Shown: positions 54,829 to 64,000 of the stretch, one piece after another | How positions within the stretch are numbered: position 1 is the first letter of the stretch | How the letters are laid out: each line of letters opens with the position of its first letter | Source: Panax quinquefolius | Lineage: Eukaryota; Streptophyta; Magnoliopsida; Apiales; Araliaceae | DNA length: 64,000 nt | Reading direction: 5' to 3' | NCBI GenBank assembly: GCA_020205615.1 | Contig: CM035160.1 | Location: 118,704,556 to 118,768,555 of the forward strand | Translations under genes and position numbers: made by a program | Notes under the pieces: model-generated | The model's input: the letters and a program-made list of their open reading frames with translations, nothing else | Databases searched by the model: none | What the model was told of the DNA's origin: nothing

Positions 54829-57231
54829 TGTGACGCCCCCAAAATTAGGTATACGTCACCCATCTTGGGTCGCCACTTACATGGTACATAAATTCAAATA
54901 CAACTTACTAACCTAACTGTCGTGTACAATACGACATAAACTGTGAGTTTGCATACAAATATTGTCTACTAGATATTATACAAACTCAAAAGGAGTCCTC
55001 ATTACAACTATTATCACACTATTTCACAGAATAGTGAGGACTACTAATGCTATCCTCTGGACCATTACTTCGCCCCCGACTCGTCCCAAATTATGTTCTC
55101 ATTTCCAAGAGAACAAAGAAAAGAAAGGGTGAGCTCAACTAGCCCAAAGAAGAAATATTATGACTAAGATAATGCGTAATAAATTATCATTAGCCTTCAA
55201 CAAAGTGTTAAACCGATAAAATATAATAGACAACCAGCTTTAATCAAGCAGCTTAATAAGCAATCCATTAAAAGAGTCAAGTAGAGAATAAAGTCTACTA
55301 TCTTTTAGGTTTTAAAAGTTTTTCATCAATTTTTATCACGAGACTCAAATTTTAATAAATAAACCACCACATCTAATCATCCATGTACCACGGGCCAAGG
55401 ATTTTCATCAAATTATCAATGGTCATGACTATACCGAATCACCCCCGGTCATAATCATACCAAAACTATCCATCATCGCATTACAGTGCCACCGAGAGGA
55501 CTTTTGTCACATCATTTATATCAAGTCATGATTATACCGAATGATCCTCGGTCATAATCATACTAAGTTCATCTATGCACGTAAAGCCAAAGATAACATA
55601 ATATAACATGAGGATGATGACAATGACATAATAATTCAATAAAACAAGTTCAAGAATTATTTAATCCATGAATTATTAACGCCCAAATTGTCAACATGAC
55701 ATCTTTTTTAGAGAGAGTAAAATTCAAGAATGATCGTAAGAATATTTCCATGAAAAGATATCGATGAAACGCAAATATCAAGGATATTCTACTAATTTCA
55801 TGGAGTATAGAAGTCAAAGTTTTAACCAACCGGGTATAATAAAGAATGGAATAACAAAAGAAATCACCATGCATGCGGATTTCACATGAGCAAGTTATTC
55901 CAACATAATAATAATAACGGAACCAGTCGTGAAATTCACAATCGACAGATGTTCCAATGAATAATAAAGATGGAACCAGATCCGGTAAAAAACACACGAT
56001 AGGATATTCCAACATAATGATAAAGATTTTAACCAGTCCGGTGTAAAACACACGCATGTGATGTTCCAATGTAATAATAAAAAAACGGAACCAGTGTCCT
56101 GTAAAACACACAAACAGGATGTTCCAATGTAATAATAGAAGAATGTCACCAAGTATAGGGTAAATCACAGACATACAAGTTATTCCAATGAATAATAAGC
56201 AATGGAATAACATAAGGATTTCACCAAGTATAGGGTATGCCACGTATCAGGTTATGTATAGGGTATGCCACTTTTACAAAGTTATTCCAATGTAATAATA
56301 GTGAATGGAATAATGTAAGTTCTCTTCAAGAAGAAATAATAACACCCTTACCGTAAAAGAACCTAATATAGAAGTAGTGAAGTAGCGAATACTCTTCTTC
56401 TTTCTATAATTTTCTCTATATAGCTTCTCTCTATAATTTCTCTCTCTAGAGTTTCAATGAATTCGTAAGAAAATAATGAAGGAATGAGCTTCTATTTATA
56501 GAAAAATGGAATGCATAAGAATTAATCCATGAACGGTCCAGATTGATTTACTTTAATCGACGGTCCATATTTAAAGAAAAATCTTTTAAATAAAATATAA
56601 TATATTCTATTTATATAAAAACATTTTACTATGCAAACACTATGCAATACTATGCAAAACACTATGCAAAACACTACGCAACACTATGCATAATAAAATA
56701 TAATATATTCTATTTATAGAATAACTTTAATAAAGTATTCTATTTTATATAAAAGATGTTTCGCTTTTATTACGTTAATAATACGAATAAAACAAAACGT
56801 CATTATCGCTATAATAATTCATATTATTAATCGACAATAATGGAATCAAACCGAGTGACTTCTCACATAAGCATCAATAATCAATACCGCGTAGCTACTA
56901 CGCAACCACACGTGACATCGTATTTTTACTACCGAGTAGTTCAACAAGAACTACTTCAGTAAAACTTTCTCCGTTATTTTAATAAAATATTTTTGTCGCT
57001 TTCAATCCGACAATAATTACGCTAGGGGTCCACCAATGATTGAGTAGTTATTTAATATTCCCTCGCTAAACCTAATATTCCCCACCAATCGAATATAATA
57101 TAACCACTTGCATACTTTGCAAAAATTATAAATACTACCCACAACTATAATATTATCTCAAATTCACACCATAATATTAAAAATTATTTCACAAAATTTA
57201 AATCTTTATTGATAAAATCTGGGGTCTCACA
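54829..57231 (-). repeat. Element G 5' LTR
   Basis: 2403 bp, the same length as the 3' LTR although many small compensating indels exist. Contains stem-loop (54994-55047), array II (55375-55600), array I (55830-56325), donor at 56351, TATA at 56493-56500 and U3 repeats (56620-56720). The splice acceptor position here reads TTCTCTTGGAAATG, lacking the AG present in the 3' copy. Confidence 0.9.
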
Positions 57232-57236
57232 TTATT

Positions 57237-60200
57237 AATCTAATAATTTTAATGTTAATTAGAAAATATTAATCCTAAAGTTATAAGTAATTAGAAAACC
57301 CTAATCTAATTACAAAATCTAATTTCTAAATTAGAAAATTGTTTTTTATTAGAAACCCAAATTTTTGGGTTGCAAACTCTAATCAATGATTTTGACCCTA
57401 ATTGCTTAATTAGCAATTTTAATTAGGAATTATTAATCCTAATTAGCAAGATTTAAATTATGATTAGTAAATTTTAATATAATTAGAAAATTCTAATTAT
57501 AATTTATAAATATTAATTTTATTTTTTAAAACCTAATTTGGAAATTCTAGAAATTATTTTTAAAACCTAAGGATTTTCAAACCCAAAACCCTAAGGTTTC
57601 CAAATCCTAAACCCTTAGGTTTCCAAACCCTAAACCCTAAGAGTTAGGCCAATTGACAAAAATGCCATTAAAATTAAATGCAAAATGACCATAATGCCCC
57701 TTGTTGCATTATTGGGTTTAGCTTGTCAATCTTGCAATATATTATTTGCTCAACCACCCCAACAACCCCATGTGACATAATTCATTGCAAATCAGTAGCT
57801 GGCTCAGCCCATTTCATTGCATCCTATCAATTATATGGATTAAAGAGAGAGAGAAGAGCCACTTTACCTTTCATTTTCTCCCAAGACTTTTCTCTCTCTA
57901 AAATTCGAAATGTAGAGTGAGAAAGTGAGATAAGATAAGCTAGTATCAGTCCTTAGCTTGACCGGATCAGATTAACAAAGTCAGATCAAAAAATCAAAGC
58001 ATAAGAAGGTAAACCCTAAATTTCAATTTTTTTTAAAGATTTGTGTTAATGATGTTGTTGGTTGGTTAGATAGGTGTTAGAGAGTGTCACTTGTTGATCT
58101 GGGTTGCTAGAACATGGAGTCATAACATCCAAGTGCTCAAATTTAAGGTTTTCTAAAATCTGGAAAAATGGGAAAATAAGGCCTGACAGCCTAATGTTAG
58201 GGCCTCTAGATCTTAATGTGTTAGCTGTCTTGTGTCTTTTATGTTTTGGATCTGTTCTCTGACATGAGGACTACACATCTATGGTTTTATATTACTCAGA
58301 TCATGCATATGTTAAGAGATACGAGCGATAAACCGTTGACCGACCATTTAATTCGGTTTCGGGTAACCCGTAAAACCCATAAATTCGGATGAGCGTTTGC
58401 AAGCTTCTGATCTTGCAGTAGTTTTATCCTTTGGCCATGTTGTTGTTATATTTGTATAGCCTGACATGTGTACTACACAATCATGTTAATAGATCACTCA
58501 GATATTGCATAGGATCAAAGTAATGAGCAGTCAAACCATCGTTGACCTCCAGTTTTTGACGAAATCTAGAAAACCCAGATTTCTCAAGAACACGTTTCTG
58601 ACAATCATTTGACCGGACTTGATCTCTCCGTTCTTATGTTTTTAGGTTGATGTAATGTAATAGAACTGTACCCTGTCATGTGGTCTATAATATGGAACCA
58701 TGATATTACACAAATAAAACCTAGAATGAAAGATATGAAGATCTAAAATAGCCTATCCGAACTGTTCTTCATTTCTGGGTAACCCAGAAATGAGGAACAG
58801 CTTCTGACAAGATCTTTAAAGGCTAATAACTCTCTGATTTCGTGTCGTATGGCCATGAACTTAGTTGGTACTTGTTGTATTACATTAGTACTATATTATT
58901 AAAACAAGAACAAGTCCAGAAACCTAAGAATCAAAAAGTTAGAACCGGTCAAACCACACCCCTCAATGACTGACATGAAGATCTGGGTTTCCTTAAGAAC
59001 AGCTGAAGAGCACTTTCAGCGACGGTTGTGTCACCAAAGCCTCCTTTAGTGACACTTAAATTCGGAAAATTAATTATTTTATTAAATAAATCGAATAAAA
59101 TGGTTTTTAATTATTAAAAATACAAAATAAATTCCAAAAATTTATTTTAAAGTCTGGAAAATAGTTTTTAATTATTTAGAGTATATTTCATAAATATTTA
59201 ATATTTTTGGAATATAAAGGGTATTTAATATATTTAATTATAATATTAAATAAATTATTTTAAAATGATTTTAATACATGAAAAATCATGAAAAATTATA
59301 TTATGGTATAAGAAAATATTTTAAGTTATTTTCAATAACTTTGGATATTTTGTGATGAAATTTATTAATAAATTAATATTAATAGTAATTAGTTTATTTA
59401 ATAAATATATTAAATAAAGTAAGGAAAATAGAATTAATATTTTATAAATTATATAAAAATAATTTAAGGGCTAGAAAGATATTTTGAGTTATAAAATATA
59501 ACTTTTGATATTTTGTCATGAAAATATTAATATTTTAATATTTATAGCAATTATCGGATAATGAATTTAACGGTTTAAAAATCATATAAAGGTGATTTTA
59601 AAGTATTAAAAATACTTTGTGATATTATAAGTATATAATAATATTATGACATATATTTCATTAATATTTGATAATAAATAAATATTAATAATAATGGAAT
59701 TATTTTTTATTTAATTCATTTAAATATGTTTTTAATGATAGGAAAATCAAGATAAAGAGTAATAATTATTTAAAAATTATTATGAGACTTGGAAAAATAT
59801 TTCAACTGTTAATAAATCATCTTAGATAAAGGTTAAGTATTTAGACAGAGTTTAATTGAACTTAAACTTGAAATATTATCCGACTAGACCGTCGGGATGT
59901 TAGAATTTTGTCGGATTCAAGTCAAACTGAAATAGTTTGACCTGATACTGATTCTTATGTGTGTTATAGACTGATAGGGTTATGTGTTATGTGTTTAGGT
60001 TATTCTATATATATATATATAATAGTATTCTATTGTGATGATATTATTCTTGAAATTGGAGATCTATATTACTAATATTAGGTCTTCGGATAAAGCGTTA
60101 TAAATTGCATAGCGGTAATCAACGATTCAGGCAAGTTTATTTTTACTTTACTCTACTAAGAGTTGTTTCATTCGGATAAACTTATGGATAATCACTGCTG

Positions 60201-60751
60201 GTTGCCATGAATTGTACTATGTACATATTGCATGTATAAGTCAGGTATGAAAGGCTGATCACCTTCATTACCAGTTGGTTCAGATATATTTGTTCATATA
60301 TAATACTTGTTCAGTAATAAATTTGTTCCTGCTAGTTCATAATTATATTGTTGAATTATAGCCAGCTTATTGTTCAGACTCTTTCAATCATGATATATCG
60401 TTATATTATTGAACTTAAACTTGTTGGGCAACTTTCATGCTCACCCTTGCTATATCATGATAAAACATTTCAGATAAGGCGAATACGTTCGGATATAGGA
60501 AAAGGTTAAAGACAGTTCCAGCTTAAAGTTAATGTGCGCGATTAGTTTTATAATAGTATAGTTTGATAATAATGTATGTGTTAGATAGTTATGATTTGTG
60601 TATAAGTTAAGGTTACTCGACCTTGGGGAAAAGTATGTAAGTTTAATGTATACACAATTTATGTTTATATCTTCCGCAAATATAGTAATAGTTGTATTGA
60701 ATGATCGAACTGGATCCGCAGTGATTCGGGACCTCAGATTCGAGGCCGTCA
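57237..60751 (+). mobile_element. Element F LTR, right part
   Basis: Resumes after G's TTATT duplication. 57280-57650 has more AAACCCTAA motifs. A promoter-like stretch (TCAATTATATGG then GA-rich) lies at 57826-57855. 57930-59050 is unstructured and 59050-59850 very AT-rich. It ends near GAGGCCGTCA at 60742-60751. No supported ORF; the 80-codon frame at 57678-57920 has no motif. Confidence 0.7.
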
Positions 60752-60755
60752 ATGT

Positions 60756-60767
60756 TGGTATCAAAGC
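60756..60767 (+). other. Primer-binding site (tRNA-iMet), element F
   Basis: TGGTATCAAAGC, followed by TGTAGGTTATGAACCTTAGG, the same context as element D's primer site, so F and D are probably related lineages. Confidence 0.75.
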
Positions 60768-62517
60768 TGTAGGTTATGAACCTTAGGTAGGAATACTTGA
60801 GACTGATAATCGCAGTGATTAGGATAAGTACTAACTCAAATAGATTTAGTTGGTCAGTAAGATTCAAAGACGAATCTCGACGAGTTATAAGATACAGAGT
60901 TCCCTAACTCTGATAATAAAGTTAAATAGTGGTGAGAAATAGATAGACTTTAAAAGACTAAAAGTGCAGTGATAGAAGATCGTAAAACAAAACGATCAAG
61001 ACATAGAAATAAATCATAATATATACGATAAGATCACCCCGTGATCTGATAAGGTGATAGCAGGGAGAAGAATCAATCTAATGATTGAACAGTTTACAGC
61101 AAGATTGCTGAGTGTCAGTTGTACTATGAATTGGTACAGATTCAGGAAAGGATTATGAATACGAGTTAAATGAAATTCATATTGAGAAGGGTGTTAATGC
61201 TAGGTGGGGATTCAATTGATGATTTATGTTGGCAGCTAAGTTGTATGATTCCTTGTGTGGGCGGGGAATTGTACTTGGTGTAACAACTACTTAGTTCTGA
61301 CAATGATAATCATTGAAATGTTTGTGTCACGCTATTTGCTGTTAAAAGGGTGATTCCTTTCTCATGTGTATAACAGATAGATAGGTCATAGGTAGAGGAT
61401 ATAAGGTTAAGTATGAGTTCTTAAAACTCATACTTATGTGACATTCTTGACTCATAGTTATATGAAAAATTTATGAACCCCTCAGCGAATGGACGCCAAA
61501 GGTCTGACTAGGGCAAGTTCTTAAACTCATATGATTGTGGCAAGTAAATGAACTCATAAGTGTGGTTTTACGAACTGGGTATAGTTGTTTGTAAATGGAG
61601 TATTGAGGATTATAGGAACAGATAGATTGTTAAGAAAATGATTATTAGTGTAGACATAAGTTTTCCAAAAATCCTAGCTATGCTAGATTTCGAAATGATT
61701 GACATCAAGCTAAATACGCACTATGTGCTTTTAAAAAAAATATATGTAGACTCGTAATCATTTTTGAAACGGTTTAAAGTATAGTCTATGCTACTTATTT
61801 CAGCTAGACGAAAATAATTTGAAATATCAAAAATATATTTTAATTATCACTCATGTACCATGTAACCTAGTGCAGAGATGATAAAAAGTTGATGGAGTTG
61901 TAAATACAAGAATACTTAGTGTGAATTTGATCTAAAGTCGTTGTTTCACTATTGTATGATTTGTTATGACAAAGTCATATAATGACGGCATCCTCAAAGC
62001 AGATTTGATTTAACACAATGACGACATCATGACGTCATTCTCGAAAATATTTTCAAAAATTTTAATTTGCCAACGGGGTTTGGCTACACCTAAATAATTC
62101 GATTGAATTGAATTATTGATATGAGTCTATGCTATTCAATTCAGCTAGACTAATGTTTATGAAAACTCTACGTGTTCATTGAAAGAAATTTCCCGACCAA
62201 AATTGTTTTTGTGCGGAATCCTATGATGAGACTAAGGTGGACTATGTTGTTTGGATAAATAATCCAATCTAGTAGCGTAAATATTCGCTAGACATGATTA
62301 ATACGTTATGCATGACGTAAGAGAACGATAGGCTAATCACCTAAAGTACTAGCAACGGTAGTTTACCTTTTTCGTGATTGTAAACATACCAAGTAATGTA
62401 TTGTTTTGCGGTATGATCAATACCGTTAAAACTATGTGTTCATGGTCTATATGACCCCTCAGCACAATTTGAAAACTTTTACTCTTGTGAGTGGTGATTT
62501 GGGTAGCATGTGATAAT
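60768..62517 (+). other. Element F interior, no coding capacity seen
   Basis: 1.75 kb after the primer site with no ORF and no recognisable gag, protease or RT motif in any frame I could follow. A phrase GTCTATGCTA...CAGCTAGAC occurs twice (61787 and 62128). Either gag is decayed beyond recognition or F is a large non-coding (LARD-like) derivative. Confidence 0.45.
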
Positions 62518-62562
62518 CACTACACCAAAAATGGCCTATAGCGAATGAAATTTTGTGAAGGA

Positions 62563-62830
62563 ATTTATTCCTTCACATGAGGAGTTGTTTAGCGAAGGAA
62601 CAGTGAAGGAAAAAATTATAGTGACAATATAGTTATTAGCGAAAGAAACATCCTTCACAATTTATATTTTTTTCTCACAAAATTGGGACAATAGAAAGAT
62701 TTTTGGAGCCAATTTATGATGAAAATTTGTGAGAAAAAAATCTATTTAGTGAAGGAATTATTACTCACTATATATCATTATTCAGAAGTTTTTTGTGAGA
62801 AATAAAATTGGTCGCTATCTTGTTATAAAT
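62563..62830. repeat. CACTA subterminal repeats
   Basis: A perfect palindrome GTGAAGGAA...TTCCTTCAC near 62563-62578, then AGCGAAGGAACAGTGAAGG, CATCCTTCACAA, TAGTGAAGGAATTATTACTC and GTGAGAAA variants. Short motifs in alternating orientation near the end are typical of the family. Confidence 0.6.
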
Positions 62831-63182
62831 AATTTTTTTTTAATTAATTGTGGTGAATATAAATACCTTAAATTTTTTATAATAATAAATTTAATTTTAA
62901 TAACACTTTTTAAGTAACTTACAATATCAACTATTTATTTTAATAAACTATAAAGTAAATAACTTTACACTATGTTAAACTTTAAAATTTCTCCATAAAA
63001 ATTTATTTTTATGATCATAATTAAATAAAGTTAAAGTTAAATAAAATTAAATTAAATAATCCAAAAGACTTTAAATTTTATTTTAAGTATATAATATTAA
63101 TCCAAAAAAGTCTTTTGGAGATTAATTTAAAGTAACTTTATTTTTTGGTATTATATTTAACATTCACTTAAGTAACAATTTG

Positions 63183-63365
63183 GGAGAGACTCAGGGTATT
63201 CTCTGTTTCATGGCCATGGACTTGATGAAATTGGACGAATACGTATGATTCAGAACTCGATGAACTTAGATCTCAATCGATTCGGGAAAGTGGTAAAACT
63301 TGTGACTTTTAGTCCATTTGAGTCAGCTCTCGATGCTCTCAACGAAATGAACACTGTCTCCGAAG
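63183..63365 (+). pseudogene. NOP56: NOP56-like N-terminal exon fragment
   Basis: The reading frame through 63191-63365 gives SGYSLFHGHGLDEIGR, then LNRFGKVVKLVTFSPFESAL and DALNEMNTVSEG. This matches the N-terminal domain of NOP56, a core protein of box C/D snoRNPs in the nucleolus (family landmarks GYxLF, HGLDEIG, LxRFGxVVxL, PFESALDALN, VSEG). The fragment lacks the first ~10 residues and the start codon; upstream sequence loses the match at about 63182. At its 3' end, GAAG|GTATCC (63365/63366) is a good splice donor, so it is probably one genomic exon followed by intron sequence. No further exon is recognisable downstream. It lies inside the presumed CACTA element, so capture is the likeliest explanation, though a broken resident gene is possible. 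Confidence 0.7.
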
Positions 63366-63589
63366 GTATCCACGAGTTTCACGCATTTGTTTTAGTTGTA
63401 ATTAGGGCTTATTCTAACTGCTTTTTTCGTATATTTTCTTGTTATTAAACTTCTCGTAGCTAACAGTGAACCCTAGTTTGCTTTTATGTTGGGTGTATTT
63501 GAAGAACTAATTGAATTATCCGAGTCGGACTGAGTTAATTCCTATTGGAATCATTTATTGGGTACCGTGTTTGTGGATGTGATTTTGAG

Positions 63590-63785
63590 ATTTGGATTTT
63601 GAGGGAAGTGGGAATTGAATGTGAATATGAAGTTTGAATGTCAGGGTTTTTGACCGAGTATATACTGATTATCGAAGTAAAGTGAAAATGTGAATATGAA
63701 GTTTGGTTAGCTTCAATTGAATGTGAATATGAAGTTTGAATGGAATCAGTAAAGTTATCGAAGTAAAGTTTGGTTAGCTTCAACT
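63590..63785 (+). repeat. Small interspersed duplications
   Basis: GAATGTGAATATGAAGTTTG occurs at about 63616 and 63718, with a shorter GTGAATATGAAGTTTG near 63690. GTTTGGTTAGCTTCAA and TTATCGAAGTAAAGT also occur twice. This is local duplication, possibly intron sequence of the captured fragment. The rest to 64000 shows no supported gene. Confidence 0.6.
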
Positions 63786-64000
63786 TTATTTTCTTTGAAT
63801 TTTATTTTCTTTAAACTTTCTGGTGGTAGCAGTAATGCAAAGGCGCCTCAACTGAAGACATCAAATGTTTACTATTCAAATCAACATTTTTATTTCTTCT
63901 TCTTTTTTGTTAGAAAACTAAAATGTTTATCTTTGTTTGGTGCCCCAAATGACAAGGTCGAGCACAAGAAAGGGAACTCGTCGAATCGTATCCTATAAAA

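Larger units (their letters stand above)
48575..57231 (-). mobile_element. Element G: non-autonomous relative of element C
   Basis: 8657 bp from TGTGACGCCCCC to GGTCTCACA, flanked by TTATT at 48570-48574 and 57232-57236. Two LTRs of 2403 bp each. The interior keeps a primer site, a Gag stub, protease traces, the same RT deletion and foreign insert as C, a purine tract, and a 2.4-kb insert of other LTR sequence with a 57-bp satellite. No RT or integrase, so it depended on enzymes from elsewhere. Confidence 0.9.
62518..64000 (+). mobile_element. CACTA (En/Spm-type) DNA transposon, left end
   Basis: Begins CACTACACCAAAAATGGCCT, the standard plant CACTA terminus, after TGATAAT (3-bp duplication AAT possible). 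Subterminal repeats of GTGAAGGAA/TTCCTTCAC follow in both orientations at 62563-62830, as expected for transposase-binding sites. The other end, which should close with TGTAGTG, is not in the window. It contains a host gene fragment (63183-63365) and no visible transposase. Confidence 0.75.

Noticed and set aside
57678..57920. 80-codon ORF in element F LTR
   Set aside because: No recognisable domain and located in the promoter-like part of an LTR.
59010..59060. A second CACTA-like terminus (AGCGACGG, TTTAGTGACAC)
   Set aside because: No CACTA or TAGTG terminus, no TSD and no subterminal repeats next to it.
63795..63998. 67-codon ORF at the right edge as a gene exon
   Set aside because: Contains a poly-Phe run from a T-rich tract and no recognised domain; the window ends there.
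1..64000. Endogenous pararetrovirus or other integrated plant virus
   Set aside because: All RT regions seen belong to gypsy-type elements with LTRs, integrase and tRNA primer sites; no movement protein or coat protein motif was seen.

Overview
The window is plant nuclear DNA, probably from a eudicot: it is very AT-rich, carries many AAACCCTAA motifs, and consists almost entirely of nested, decayed Ty3/gypsy LTR retrotransposons. I found no intact host gene, tRNA or rRNA gene. The only recognisable host coding sequence is a NOP56-like exon fragment near the right edge, apparently inside a CACTA DNA transposon.

Layout, left to right. 1-10511 is a Tat/Ogre-type LTR remnant split by element A (408-8365, minus, TSD CTGAT). 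A has 3.8-kb LTRs, an internal region of only 332 bp, and an unrecognised ORF inside its LTR. Element B (10512-19646, plus) is a chromodomain-type gypsy element with decayed gag, protease, RT, RNase H, integrase and chromodomain. Element C (19647-24697, resuming at 43605-43699, minus) is a deleted relative that has lost RT, the integrase core and the Gag capsid, and carries a coiled-coil ORF. C is split by element D (24698-43604, minus, TSD ACCCA), a second gypsy lineage with aberrant ends. D is split by element E (26886-35387, minus), the best preserved relative of B. 43700-44165 holds a pol scrap and a foreign LTR end. 44166-48022 is a Tat/Ogre pol region (plus) with two RNase H domains, cut in integrase by element F, whose LTR starts at 48023. 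F's LTR is itself split by element G (48575-57231, minus, TSD TTATT, two LTRs of 2403 bp). F resumes at 57237, its LTR ends at 60751, and its interior shows no ORF. A CACTA end starts at 62518.

A, B, C, E and G are subfamilies of one lineage: the same initiator-Met tRNA primer site, the LTR edge TGTGACGCCCCC (on the plus strand for minus copies), a TATA box, a GTAAGG-type splice donor just downstream and, in most, a pyrimidine-rich acceptor 0.8-1.9 kb further on. The predicted leader intron holds arrays of short hairpins with a conserved loop (GCCCGTAGTG) and stems that partly co-vary. In A, the segment after the acceptor, which in relatives forms a long leader stem-loop, is replaced by the unrecognised ORF, whose start codon lies 15 nt past the acceptor.

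Elements C and D share a 5' acidic/coiled-coil ORF that is not a standard gag or pol domain. C and G share the same RT deletion and the same short foreign insert, so a defective lineage was probably mobilised in trans. All identifications come from reading the sequence; no database search was run. Many small differences between paired LTRs look partly like sequencing noise, so individual stops and frameshifts should be treated with caution.
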